This document shows positions 36,574 through 44,684 of a stretch of 64,000 nt of DNA, in pieces; within the stretch, counting starts at the first letter, position 1; the number at the start of each line of letters is the position of its first letter. The stretch comes from Salinibaculum sp. SYNS191 (GTDB lineage Archaea; Halobacteriota; Halobacteria; Halobacteriales; Haloarculaceae): the NCBI RefSeq assembly GCF_037338445.1, contig NZ_CP147838.1, forward strand, positions 3,348,001-3,412,000. Direction: 5' to 3'. Below the pieces are notes generated by a model, which ran no database searches, was not told where the DNA came from, and saw only the letters and a list, made by a program, of their open reading frames with translations. A program made the position numbers and the translations under genes.

Positions 36574-37131
36574 CTACTCCTCGAAGTCCCGGCGCATCGC
36601 AATCTCGAACCAGGGACACAGACGGAGCTGGCGATACAACCGCGGGTTCTCGTACAGGTGCTCGTACGGCACCCACATCACGCCGCCGACCTCCGCGGGG
36701 TCGGGGTCGATGCTGGTGTCAGACAGCGTGGCCTTCAGGACGGCACAGACCTCGTGCTCGACGCCGTCGGTGTAGTAGTGGCGCTTGTACTCGAAGCGGT
36801 CGGTCACGCGCAGGTCGTCGTACTGGTCCGGAGAGATGCCGAGTTCCTCGTCGAGGCGCTCGCTGGCGGCGTCGACCTGGGACTGCCCCTCGACGGGGTG
36901 GGAGGCGACGGTGCCGTCCCAGTGAGTGTCCCACAGGCGCTTGTCGGGGCTGCGCTGGGCCAGCAGAATGTGGCCGCTCCCGTCGAACAGCAGCGTCGTG
37001 AAGGCCCGGTGGCGGATGCCCTCGCCGGTGTGGGCCTCCAGCCGGTTGACCAGCCCCTGCTCGTTGTCGTCCGCGTCGACCGCGATGACGTCCTGCCCTG
37101 CGTTCTCGTGGACTTCCTCGTCCGCGCTCAT
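36574..37131 (-). CDS. NUDIX protein, type 1 isopentenyl-diphosphate isomerase-like
   Basis: A 185-residue NUDIX-fold protein matching type 1 IDI (LWDTHWDGTVASHPVEGQ, ERLDEELGI, DRFEYKRHYY, HEVCAVL). In Escherichia coli IDI the active Cys lies in TNSVCGHP; here the corresponding residue is Ala76 (GTVASHP), so the classical protonation mechanism is questionable, although the downstream EVC motif is kept. It may be a NUDIX hydrolase of isoprenoid diphosphates or a weak isomerase. Converges with the kinase gene, with no bases between the stops. Confidence 0.8.
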   Translation of the reverse strand: MSADEEVHENAGQDVIAVDADDNEQGLVNRLEAHTGEGIRHRAFTTLLFDGSGHILLAQRSPDKRLWDTHWDGTVASHPVEGQSQVDAASERLDEELGISPDQYDDLRVTDRFEYKRHYYTDGVEHEVCAVLKATLSDTSIDPDPAEVGGVMWVPYEHLYENPRLYRQLRLCPWFEIAMRRDFEE

Positions 37132-37190
37132 TGTCTCTCCAATTGGCCACCCCCCTCAAACCGGCTTCGATTGTGTACGCAGTTTACTGG

Positions 37191-37354
37191 CTGCGCTCAG
37201 CCGAGCCACTCGTCCAGAATCAGCCTCACTCGCCGGCTTCTGCTGTGGCTCGACTAGCCGAGCCACTCGTCCAGAATCAGCCTCACTCGCCGGATTCCGT
37301 GTCACTGGCTCGCTTCGCTGCGCTCAGCCGAGCCACTCGTCCAGAATCAGCCTC
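37191..37354 (-). repeat. Three tandem copies of the lrp 3' end
   Basis: A core (CCGAGCCACTCGTCCAGAAT plus CAGCCT) starts at 37201, 37258 and 37328, i.e. every 57 and 70 bases. The third copy is the real end of the lrp gene (encoding RLILDEWLG-stop). The first two carry the same coding end with stop codons TGA and TAG but no gene body. Copies 1 and 2 continue identically for another ten bases (CACTCGCCGG). Confidence 0.85.
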
Positions 37355-37737
37355 GTCTTCGTCGACACCACTTCCTCCAGTTCGCGTGCGCGTGTGATGA
37401 GGTCGTTCAGGCTGGAGGTGTCCGTGGCGTCGACGACGAGGACGATGTCCTCCTCGCCGGAGACCTGCCAGACGAAGTCGACCATCGTCCAGTCGGCCAT
37501 CCGCTCGGTCAGCCCCTCGGTCTGGACGTTGACGTCGACGCTTATCTCCACCATCGCCTTCACGTTACCCGTCCGCGTGGCGACGGTGAACCGCTCGATG
37601 ACGTCGTCCTCGACCAGTTGCTCGACGCGGTTGCGGACCGTGCCCTCGGATGTTCCGATGTCGTCCGCGATTTCCGTGTACGGCGTTCGGGCGTCCCGGC
37701 GCAGGATATCCAGAATCTGCCGGTCGAGTTCGTCCAT
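37324..37737 (-). CDS. Lrp/AsnC-family transcriptional regulator
   Basis: A 137-residue regulator with an N-terminal winged helix (MDELDRQILDILRRDARTPY, then IADDIGTSEGTVRNRVEQL) and a RAM ligand-binding domain (IVLVVDATDTSSLNDLI). It lies divergent from carA with 102 bases between, and a palindrome in that spacer could be its operator. It may control carA and respond to an amino acid. Its 3' end is repeated twice downstream. Confidence 0.92.
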   Translation of the reverse strand: MDELDRQILDILRRDARTPYTEIADDIGTSEGTVRNRVEQLVEDDVIERFTVATRTGNVKAMVEISVDVNVQTEGLTERMADWTMVDFVWQVSGEEDIVLVVDATDTSSLNDLITRARELEEVVSTKTRLILDEWLG

Positions 37738-37774
37738 CGAGATGCGTGACTACCATGGGTCAGTACTTCAATTC

Positions 37775-37787
37775 TACGAATTTCGTA
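37775..37787. promoter_or_regulatory. Palindromic candidate Lrp operator upstream of carA
   Basis: TACGAA-T-TTCGTA, a perfect palindrome in the divergent lrp/carA spacer, 38 bases from lrp and 53 from carA. Its core CGAATTTCG recurs at a similar distance before carB (47957-47965). Confidence 0.5.
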
Positions 37788-37807
37788 ACTCGACTTCGAA
37801 AGCAACG

Positions 37808-37815
37808 CTTATCAA
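37808..37815 (+). promoter_or_regulatory. TATA-like box for carA
   Basis: CTTATCAA 25-32 bases before the carA ATG, suggesting a leaderless transcript. Confidence 0.45.
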
Positions 37816-37839
37816 CCGATATTTCATACGTATCTCGTA

Positions 37840-38886
37840 ATGACGGACGCCTACGTCGCCGTCGAGGGAGAGCGCGTCATCGAGGCACGCGCACGCTCGC
37901 CGGGCACGACACGCGGGGAACTGGTCTTCACCACCGCATACACGGGCTACGAGGAGAGCCTCACCGACCCGAGCTACGAGGAGCAGGTCCTCACCTTCTC
38001 GTACCCGCTCATCGGCAACTACGGCGTCCGAGCGGACCGCTTCGAGTCCGACCGGGTCCAGCCCAACGCCGTTGTCGCGCGCGAACTCACCGACGACGTC
38101 GCCGAGTGGCTCACCGACGAGGGCGTCCCCGCAGTCGACCACCTCGACACGCGGGAGATCGTCACGGAAATCCGCGACGAGGGCGCGATGAAGTGCGGTA
38201 TCGCCGCCGGGCCGGACGTCACCGAGCAGGACGCGCTGGACGAACTCGCCCAGTGCAAGCACATGTCCGACCACACCGACATCGGCAAGCAGGTCTCTGT
38301 CACCGAACCCGAGGTACACAACCCCGACGGCGACGGGCCGCGGGTCGCGCTCGTCGACTGCGGCGCGAAGGGCTCCATCACGGACTCGCTGGTCGAGCGC
38401 GACGCCGTCGTCCACCGCCTGCCCTACGACGCCACCGCCGAGGACGTCGCAGACGTGGACCCCGACCTGCTGTTCATCTCGAACGGGCCGGGCGACCCCG
38501 AGAACTTCGAGGAGGCCGGCGAGGTCGTCGAGGCGTACGTCGGCGACCTCCCGCTTGCGGGCATCTGCCTCGGCCAGCAGGTCGTCGCCAACGCGCTCGG
38601 CGGCGAGACCGAGAAGATGGAGTTCGGCCACCGCGGCGTCAACCAGCCCGTGCGTGACCTCCGGACCGACCGCGTCGTCATGACCACCCAGAACCACGGC
38701 TACACCGTTGCAGACCCCGGTGACAAGTTGAACGTCACGCAGGTCAACGTCAACGACGACACGCCCGAGGGCCTGGAGAACGACGACCTCTCCATCATCA
38801 CGCGGCAGTACCACCCCGAGGCCAACCCCGGTCCCAACGATTCGCTGGACTTCTTCGACGACGTGCTGGCGCTGGCCGAGGAATAG
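37840..38886 (+). CDS. carA: Carbamoyl-phosphate synthase small subunit
   Basis: A 348-residue glutaminase subunit feeding ammonia to carB for arginine and pyrimidine synthesis. The N-terminal part (ARSPGTTRGELVFTTAYTGY) is followed by the class I amidotransferase with the nucleophile in GICLGQQV and the His-Glu pair in QYHPEANPGP. The usual partner carB is not adjacent but 5.8 kb away in the opposite orientation. Confidence 0.97.
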   Translation: MTDAYVAVEGERVIEARARSPGTTRGELVFTTAYTGYEESLTDPSYEEQVLTFSYPLIGNYGVRADRFESDRVQPNAVVARELTDDVAEWLTDEGVPAVDHLDTREIVTEIRDEGAMKCGIAAGPDVTEQDALDELAQCKHMSDHTDIGKQVSVTEPEVHNPDGDGPRVALVDCGAKGSITDSLVERDAVVHRLPYDATAEDVADVDPDLLFISNGPGDPENFEEAGEVVEAYVGDLPLAGICLGQQVVANALGGETEKMEFGHRGVNQPVRDLRTDRVVMTTQNHGYTVADPGDKLNVTQVNVNDDTPEGLENDDLSIITRQYHPEANPGPNDSLDFFDDVLALAEE

Positions 38887-38923
38887 CCGGCACGCTTCGA
38901 CCAGTTGCCACGGCGTTGCGTGA

Positions 38924-41005
38924 CTACAGGACCTCGTCGAGGTCGACGGACTGGCTCCAGTGGAGGTCGCCGTCTATCCGGACCGGGACCTGTTCGAGGT
39001 CGAGGAACTGACGTAGGTCCGATTTCGAGAACTCGAACGTCCCCAGGACGCCTGAATTGAGAAACGACTCCTCAACGTGTTCGACGAAGGGTACAAACAC
39101 ACTTCCGAGTCCTGCCTCGTCCGTGGCATAGGTCCGATAAGTCAGGTCGTATCCACTGTCTTGCTTCCTGACGTCGAGTAAATTCGGTGTCATACTCGGT
39201 GGCTGTGCCACTGTTGCGCCACCGTCACCGACGACGATGTACTGCTCGCCGAGGACGCTCTCCTCGCGGGCAATGGTCAGAGCCGCCCGAAGCGGAAAGC
39301 CCGCGTTCAGCAAGCGCGCCGTCAGTTCCCCGACGTGGACCGCTTCCCGGTTGCTAATGTCGCTCAGCGTAACGACGCCGCCGATTGCACCCGCCTCGAT
39401 GAATCGCAGTCCCTGGTCGTAGGAGTTGCAGGAGTTCAGCAGGAACGAATCGACGCCAGTCTCGTCGAGGGTACCGATGTCGAGTTTTCCGTCCGTACAC
39501 TCCAGGCCGTCGGCCTCGGTGTGACCGATGTAGTGCAGGAAGTCAGTTCGCTCACGCATTACGTCCCGGAGTTCGGTCACGGTCGGGTCGCGGTGGAAAC
39601 TGACGTCGAAGGGGAGGTCGTCGCGGTCGCCGTAGGCCTGGTCGACGACGTCTTGTTCCTCGTCCATTCGTCCGTCGTTGAGGACGACCGCGATAGCGAT
39701 GTCGCCGTCTACCGTCTCGCGATCGAGGCGGTTCCTGAACGCCGCTGTCACCAGTTTGCTCGCCCCGATGGGGACGCTGTCACCGACCCAGGCCTGCTCT
39801 AGGCTGTCCGACTCCCCCGGATTGACGTAGGCTCGGCTTCCGGTGGCTCCATCCCCTCTGACGCCCGAAATCTCCTCGTCGCGTGCGAACGTCCGGGTGG
39901 TGTGCGGTCCGGCCGACCCGCCTGTCTCCGCGTCTCCCACTGTTCGAACGACGGCGAGGTCGTCAACGAGAAACGGTATCTGTTCGACGCTCTCGGGGCC
40001 TGGTTCGACGTGGGCGGTGAGTCGCCACTGCGGCACGTGCTCCTCGATGATGCTGTAGGGGATGCCCAGATAGGTCGCGACCTGTTCGGCGAGCGGTTGG
40101 TCGTACAGGGTTTCGAAGTCGAGGTCGAGCTGCGGTTCGACGGCGGTACGCTCGTGGAGGTTCAGGTCGTAGAGTCCCTCAGTCCGGGTCACGCAGTCGA
40201 GGAAAAAGACTTGTTTGAGCACGCGCTCGACGTCGGCTTCGAAGGACTGCCGGTCGAACGCGTACTCGAAGCCCATATCGGTTGTCAGCAGCGGTACCTC
40301 GCCCGGGACGAGTTCCGCGCCGAGGTAGTAGGCGAGTGGGGCGGCGACGTAGAGTGCAGCGCGGGTCGGGGGGAGTTCGAGGCGGACGCCGGTGTCGGGA
40401 CGGTCAAGTCCTTCGGGAATGTCGAGACTGTCGCCGAGGTCGACCGAGGGTGGGTGCCCGCGGAGCGTGGGGTACGACCGTTCGGGGTCGGCGGTCTTCA
40501 GCGCCGAGCCGAACGTCTCGATTGCCTGCATCACGTCCAGGGGGTCGGCTGTGGTGGTAACGGTTGCCGCCGGGCGCTCGTGACGCGACCGGATGCCGAC
40601 CAGAACGTCTGTCGTCGCCGGGAACTCGATTCGCGTCCGCTCGACATCCGACGATATTTCGACTGGTCCCTCTACCTCCAGGTACGTCTTGATCTGCGTC
40701 GCCAACTCCAGCGTGTAGGTCCCCGCTGGCAGCGAGGCACTCTCTTGATGTTCGACGGCAGTCAGCATCGACTGGGACTCGTCGCGGACGTAGACGCCGA
40801 CCACCCGCTGTAGCGTCAGTTCCTCGGTCGCTATCCGGACCGCTTTGCTCACCGGAAAGGGACACTCCTCCGGGTCTGCGGGAGTCGGGGAGACCGGCTT
40901 CGATGTCTCCAGCGCGTACCGCTTGCGCTCTATCCGGTCGACGATTCGGAGGCCGGGCCGGTCGTCCAGCGACACCACCTGCAGATACTCCTCGCCCTGA
41001 CTCAT
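38924..41005 (-). CDS. CHAT-domain (caspase-like) protein 1
   Basis: A 693-residue protein with no signal peptide or membrane helix. The CHAT fold is recognised by FLHYIGHTEADG (His495) and FLLNSCNSYDQG (Cys526), which fit the catalytic His-Cys dyad of caspase-like CHAT peptidases. About 490 residues precede it and include strongly conserved stretches shared with its paralog (FGSALKTADPERSYPTLRGH, QVFFLDCVTRTEG, PQWRLT, PIGASKL); about 165 follow. Residues 355-400 are a variable linker. A TATA-like box lies 30-39 bases upstream, so it has its own promoter. The substrate is unknown; a role in defence or cell death is inference from CHAT families elsewhere. Confidence 0.75.
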   Translation of the reverse strand: MSQGEEYLQVVSLDDRPGLRIVDRIERKRYALETSKPVSPTPADPEECPFPVSKAVRIATEELTLQRVVGVYVRDESQSMLTAVEHQESASLPAGTYTLELATQIKTYLEVEGPVEISSDVERTRIEFPATTDVLVGIRSRHERPAATVTTTADPLDVMQAIETFGSALKTADPERSYPTLRGHPPSVDLGDSLDIPEGLDRPDTGVRLELPPTRAALYVAAPLAYYLGAELVPGEVPLLTTDMGFEYAFDRQSFEADVERVLKQVFFLDCVTRTEGLYDLNLHERTAVEPQLDLDFETLYDQPLAEQVATYLGIPYSIIEEHVPQWRLTAHVEPGPESVEQIPFLVDDLAVVRTVGDAETGGSAGPHTTRTFARDEEISGVRGDGATGSRAYVNPGESDSLEQAWVGDSVPIGASKLVTAAFRNRLDRETVDGDIAIAVVLNDGRMDEEQDVVDQAYGDRDDLPFDVSFHRDPTVTELRDVMRERTDFLHYIGHTEADGLECTDGKLDIGTLDETGVDSFLLNSCNSYDQGLRFIEAGAIGGVVTLSDISNREAVHVGELTARLLNAGFPLRAALTIAREESVLGEQYIVVGDGGATVAQPPSMTPNLLDVRKQDSGYDLTYRTYATDEAGLGSVFVPFVEHVEESFLNSGVLGTFEFSKSDLRQFLDLEQVPVRIDGDLHWSQSVDLDEVL

Positions 41006-41034
41006 CTCCTACTTGGCCGGGCTACTCACCCATG

Positions 41035-41044
41035 CGCGATAAAG
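41035..41044 (-). promoter_or_regulatory. TATA-like box for CHAT protein 1
   Basis: GCTTTATCGC on the minus strand, 30-39 bases before the CHAT gene 1 start, in the 92-base gap after the receiver-PAS gene. Confidence 0.4.
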
Positions 41045-41097
41045 CGTTCGTATGCCTGTCGGGCGATTGTCGCTTCTCGGCAACTCGGAGCTGGGAC

Positions 41098-42027
41098 TTA
41101 GGACTGTCCGCTCACGTCGCGGAGGATGCAGAGAATGGCCTGTTCGTCGTTGTACTCCACCGGGCCGCCGTGAACTTCGACGGTGATGTCCTCGCCGCTC
41201 CGTCGTTTCCCGGTAAACTCGTCCTCGAACGTCTCGCTCGGCGTCCTGCGACAGTGTTTGAGTGCCCGCTCGACGCGGTCGCGCTCGCCGGGGGACGCGA
41301 GTACGACGGGCGGTTCCCCGATGAGGTCGCCCTGGTCGTAGCCGAAGATGTCCGCGAGCTTCTGGTTGACGTAGGCGAGTTCCCTGTCCTGGATGACGAA
41401 CACGCCCGCGATGTTCTGCTCCACGAGACGCTGGTACCACGAGAGCGCGTCCCAGAACTGCTGCTGGGTCCGGTACTGCTCGACGGCGTTCTCGATGCGG
41501 TTCGACAACACCTCGTACTGGTCGCTGCCGCCCCGCTTTTGCATGTAGTCTGTGACGCCGGTGGCGATAGCTTCGCTCGCTATCTCCTCGCTCCCTTTCC
41601 CCGTGTAGAGGATGAACGGGAGGTCTGGATGCCTGTCGCGGACGATTTCCAGGAACTCCAGGCCGTCGGTGTTGGGCATCTGGTAGTCGCTGATGATGCA
41701 GTCGACCTCCGACCGCCGGAGCGTTTCGAGTGCTTCGACGACGGTGGTCTCGGTCATCACGTCGAAGCGGTCGTTGATGCGTTCGAGGAACACCGACGTC
41801 ACCTCCGTGATGTCGGGGTTGTCGTCGACGTGGAGGACGCGGATGGGCTGGGACTCCGCCACGTCGATGAGCGGCGTCGGTACCTCGAGGACGGACTCGT
41901 CCAGGGATTCGAGTTCCTCGCTGCGGACGAGCGGTGCCTCCCGCTGACCGGCGCGGGCGCTGGTCCCGAGTATCGAACGGGGAATCTCGACGGTTTCCGT
42001 CGTCATCTCTGGCTGGTGAGCAGTCAT
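41098..42027 (-). CDS. Receiver-PAS signalling protein (no kinase domain)
   Basis: A protein of about 309 residues with a response-regulator receiver domain (IRVLHVDDNPDITEV; phospho-acceptor D114 in IISDYQMPN; K in ILYTGKG) and then a PAS domain (WYQRLVEQNIAGVFVIQDRELAYVNQKLADIFGY). There is no histidine-kinase or DNA-binding part, so it probably relays a signal by protein contact. It sits between the two CHAT genes and divergent from the small membrane peptide. The start is uncertain: ATG 42027 or ATG 42006 suits the acidic N-terminal tail; a longer in-frame start (42153) would add an unlikely hydrophobic stretch. Confidence 0.8.
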   Translation of the reverse strand: MTAHQPEMTTETVEIPRSILGTSARAGQREAPLVRSEELESLDESVLEVPTPLIDVAESQPIRVLHVDDNPDITEVTSVFLERINDRFDVMTETTVVEALETLRRSEVDCIISDYQMPNTDGLEFLEIVRDRHPDLPFILYTGKGSEEIASEAIATGVTDYMQKRGGSDQYEVLSNRIENAVEQYRTQQQFWDALSWYQRLVEQNIAGVFVIQDRELAYVNQKLADIFGYDQGDLIGEPPVVLASPGERDRVERALKHCRRTPSETFEDEFTGKRRSGEDITVEVHGGPVEYNDEQAILCILRDVSGQS

Positions 42028-42336
42028 CGTTTGTGATAACCCGACTGCGCGGCCGGCCGCTGCTGGAATGGCCGCGGCGGTCAGGTTGATTGCTATCCCA
42101 TAATTATCCGGATAGCTAAAAAAGGTAGTGCCATTTGCAGGCAATAGTATCAAATAGGTAGACGTACAATCCGATAACTAGTCGTTCAATCTACAGATAG
42201 ATGATATTCGCAATACTCAGCTTTGAGACTGATTACGAGTGCAATACTTACCCACTCGTTGCTTAATACAATAAATTACATATTAGAAAACATCAGAAAA
42301 ATTTAATTCAGTCGCGCCTAACATTTCGGGTGTACC
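42028..42336. promoter_or_regulatory. AT-rich spacer between the receiver-PAS gene and the small peptide gene
   Basis: No gene is visible. From about 42090 to 42310 the DNA is far richer in A and T than its surroundings (runs such as TAATACAATAAATTACATAT and GAAAAATTTAATT). It probably holds divergent promoters: TATAATTA-like DNA near 42100-42110 for the minus strand and ATTTAATT for the peptide gene. Confidence 0.55.
42301..42308 (+). promoter_or_regulatory. TATA-like box for the small peptide
   Basis: ATTTAATT 29-36 bases before ATG 42337. Confidence 0.5.
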
Positions 42337-42471
42337 ATGGCAGACAACGACATTGCGTCGTACCTGGCAGAGCACCCACGAATGATCGGCGTCCTGTTCA
42401 CGATGATGCTGCTTCTCACGCAAGCAGGGAACGTGGCAGCGGGGAATGCAAACACGCTAGTCGGCCCCTAA
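42337..42471 (+). CDS. 44-residue membrane peptide (DUF7503-like)
   Basis: Starts MADNDIASYLAEHPRMIGV, continues with a hydrophobic stretch (FTMMLLLTQAGNVAAG, the likely single membrane segment), and ends ANTLVGP. From memory it matches a family of tiny haloarchaeal peptides (DUF7503-like) that recur as several paralogs per genome. It has its own AT-rich promoter and lies between the CHAT genes, divergent from the receiver-PAS gene and convergent with CHAT gene 2. It could be a membrane-active effector or protease target; nothing in the sequence proves this. Confidence 0.75.
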   Translation: MADNDIASYLAEHPRMIGVLFTMMLLLTQAGNVAAGNANTLVGP

Positions 42472-42495
42472 TTTCTTACAGAAGTCATCTGTCGA

Positions 42496-44583
42496 TTAGA
42501 ACAAATCCTTGAGCCTCAGCGACCGGCTCCAAAAGAGATTGTCATTGACACGTACGGGTACTTGCTCCAGTTCAAGGAACCGAGAGAGGCCCGACTCATC
42601 CAAACGGAATGTCCCGATTTCGCCAGAACTTAAAAAGTATTCCTCTACATGTTCGAAATACGGTATCACAACGCTCCCTAGCCCTGCATTGTCTGTAGCG
42701 AAAGTTTTGTAGTGTATCTCGTACTTGCTCCCGGACTTTTCAATCTCAAGGAGGTTGGGCGTCATCGTAGCTGCCTGTGTCACCGTCATCCCTCCGTCAC
42801 CGACGACGATGTATTGCCCACCAAGCACGCTTTCGTCTCGGGCGATTGTGAGTGCTGCCCGAAGTGGGAAGCCGGAATTGAGCAGTCGCGCAATCGTCTC
42901 CCCCATCTTGACTGCTCCCTCGTTGATGACCTCGTTCAGCGTGACGATTCCCCCGATACCGCCGGCTTCGATGAGCGACAGTCCCTGTTCGTACGAGTTG
43001 CAGGAGTTGAGGAGGAACGCGTCGACACCAGTCTCTTCGACCGTCCGCACGTCTAACTTCCCGTCTGCGCACTCGAGCCCATCCTGTTCGGTGTGCCCGA
43101 TGTAGTGGAGAAAACCCGTCCGTCTGGTCAGCAACTCCCGAAGTTCTGCTACCGTCGTATTACGGTGGACGCTCACGTCGAACGGGAGATTGTCGCGGTC
43201 GCCGTACACCCCGTCGACCAGGTCCTCTTCCTCGTTCATCCGCTCGTCGTTCACGACGATGCTGATTGTGATGTCTCCGTCCGTTGTCTCCCGCTCCAGT
43301 CGGTTCTCGAAGGCGTCTATCGTCAGTTTACTCGCACCGATAGGGATGCTCTCGCCGATCCACGCCTCCTCCAGCGCACCAGTGGATTCAGGCTGGACGA
43401 ACGACCGTTCGGTCGTCTCCGGTGACGTCGCCGTCGAACGCGTTATGACTTCGTCGCGCGTGAACTCCCGATTCAACTCCGGCGTGATGCTCGGCTCTGG
43501 CTGACTGTCCGTCTCTGCGGTCCGAATCACGCTCAGGTCGTCGATGACGAACGGCAACTGCTCGATAGCATCAGGCGTCGGCTCGACGTGTGTCGTCAGC
43601 CGCCACTGGGGGATGTGGTCGGCCAACAGCTCGTACGGGACCTGGAGATAGGTTTCGACTTGCTCTGCGAGTGTCTGGTCGTATAGCGCTTCGAAGTCGA
43701 GGTCGAGGTGGGGTTCGACGGCGTTTCGCTCGTGGAGGTCGATCTCGTAGTACCCTTCCGTCCGAGTCACGCAGTCCAGGAAGAACACCTGTTTGAGGGC
43801 GTGCTCGACTTCTCTCTCGAACCGATCTCGGCTGAACGTGTGTTCGAACCCGGTCGTGGTTACCAGTCGTGGCTCCGTTCCGGGCTCCAGTTCGGCCCCG
43901 AGATAGAACGCCAGGGGTGCGGCGACGTAGATGGCTGGCAGCGTCGGCGGCAGTTCGAGTCGAATGCCGGTATCCGGGCGCTCGATGCCACTGGGAATAT
44001 CCAGTGTCTCGCCGAGTTCGACCGCAGGCGGGTGACCGCGGAGTGTGGGGTACGAGCGCTCGGGGTCGGCAGTCTTCAGCGCCGACCCGAACGTTTCTAC
44101 TGCCGCCATCATGTCCCGCGGGTCTGTAGTCGTGGTAATCGTATCGGCCGGGCGCTTGTGTCGTGACCGCGCCCCGATGGCGACCCTGCTCGACTCCGGC
44201 AGGCCAATCCGCGTCTGGCTGAAGTCGGCCGCGATCTCCAGGGGACCCTCGACGCGGATGTACGTCTTTATCTGCGTCGAGAGTTCCAGCGTGTAGGTCC
44301 CCGCGGGCAGCGAGACGCTGTCGAGGTGTTCCACCTCGGCGACCATCGACCCGGTGTCGTCGCGGACGTAGACGCCGACGACGCGGGGCAAGACCAGTTC
44401 CGACGTCGTCACGGCCACGGCCTGGCCGACGGGGAAGCGGAAACTCTCCGGGTCGACGGGCGTAGGGGAGACAGCCGCCGGCGTGTGGAGCTTGTACCGT
44501 CGCCGCTCGATGCGGTCGATGATCTCCAGGCCACCGCGGTCGGCCAGCGGTGTGAATCGCAGGTAACTGTCTCCCTCGGTCAT
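42496..44583 (-). CDS. CHAT-domain (caspase-like) protein 2
   Basis: A 695-residue paralog of CHAT protein 1 with the same layout and clear identity over most of the length. The dyad is His497 (FLHYIGHTEQDG) and Cys528 (FLLNSCNSYEQG). Conserved blocks include LHERNAVEPHLDLDFEALYD, DHIPQWRLT, SIPIGASKLT, GFPLRAALTIARDESVLGG and YIVVGDGG. Residues 355-400 differ most from the paralog. A longer start at 44670 would add 29 residues absent from CHAT 1, so ATG 44583 is preferred. The promoter lies in the gap before the carB stop. Orientation is the same as carB. Confidence 0.75.
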   Translation of the reverse strand: MTEGDSYLRFTPLADRGGLEIIDRIERRRYKLHTPAAVSPTPVDPESFRFPVGQAVAVTTSELVLPRVVGVYVRDDTGSMVAEVEHLDSVSLPAGTYTLELSTQIKTYIRVEGPLEIAADFSQTRIGLPESSRVAIGARSRHKRPADTITTTTDPRDMMAAVETFGSALKTADPERSYPTLRGHPPAVELGETLDIPSGIERPDTGIRLELPPTLPAIYVAAPLAFYLGAELEPGTEPRLVTTTGFEHTFSRDRFEREVEHALKQVFFLDCVTRTEGYYEIDLHERNAVEPHLDLDFEALYDQTLAEQVETYLQVPYELLADHIPQWRLTTHVEPTPDAIEQLPFVIDDLSVIRTAETDSQPEPSITPELNREFTRDEVITRSTATSPETTERSFVQPESTGALEEAWIGESIPIGASKLTIDAFENRLERETTDGDITISIVVNDERMNEEEDLVDGVYGDRDNLPFDVSVHRNTTVAELRELLTRRTGFLHYIGHTEQDGLECADGKLDVRTVEETGVDAFLLNSCNSYEQGLSLIEAGGIGGIVTLNEVINEGAVKMGETIARLLNSGFPLRAALTIARDESVLGGQYIVVGDGGMTVTQAATMTPNLLEIEKSGSKYEIHYKTFATDNAGLGSVVIPYFEHVEEYFLSSGEIGTFRLDESGLSRFLELEQVPVRVNDNLFWSRSLRLKDLF

Positions 44584-44620
44584 CTGTTCGCTCGTGATAG
44601 CGTACCTATTGCACCCGCTC

Positions 44621-44630
44621 GGATAAAAGA
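44621..44630 (-). promoter_or_regulatory. TATA-like box for CHAT protein 2
   Basis: TCTTTTATCC on the minus strand, 38-47 bases before the start, in a 101-base AT-rich gap after the carB stop. Confidence 0.4.
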
Positions 44631-44684
44631 TTACGCCGTCATTATCACATATTTCAGTGATACGTTCCACTCGCTACGGCTGGG

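Noticed and set aside
37191..37354. Repeats suggestive of a CRISPR array
   Set aside because: The repeats are the coding end of lrp, spacing is irregular (57 and 70 bases), the filler is partly repeated too, and no cas gene is near.
42028..42336. AT-rich spacer as a replication origin
   Set aside because: No orc1/cdc6 gene nearby and no repeated origin-box palindromes; promoters explain it.
44584..44670. Longer N-terminus for CHAT protein 2 (start at 44670)
   Set aside because: The extra 29 residues have no counterpart in CHAT protein 1 and would overlap the promoter-like AT-rich stretch.
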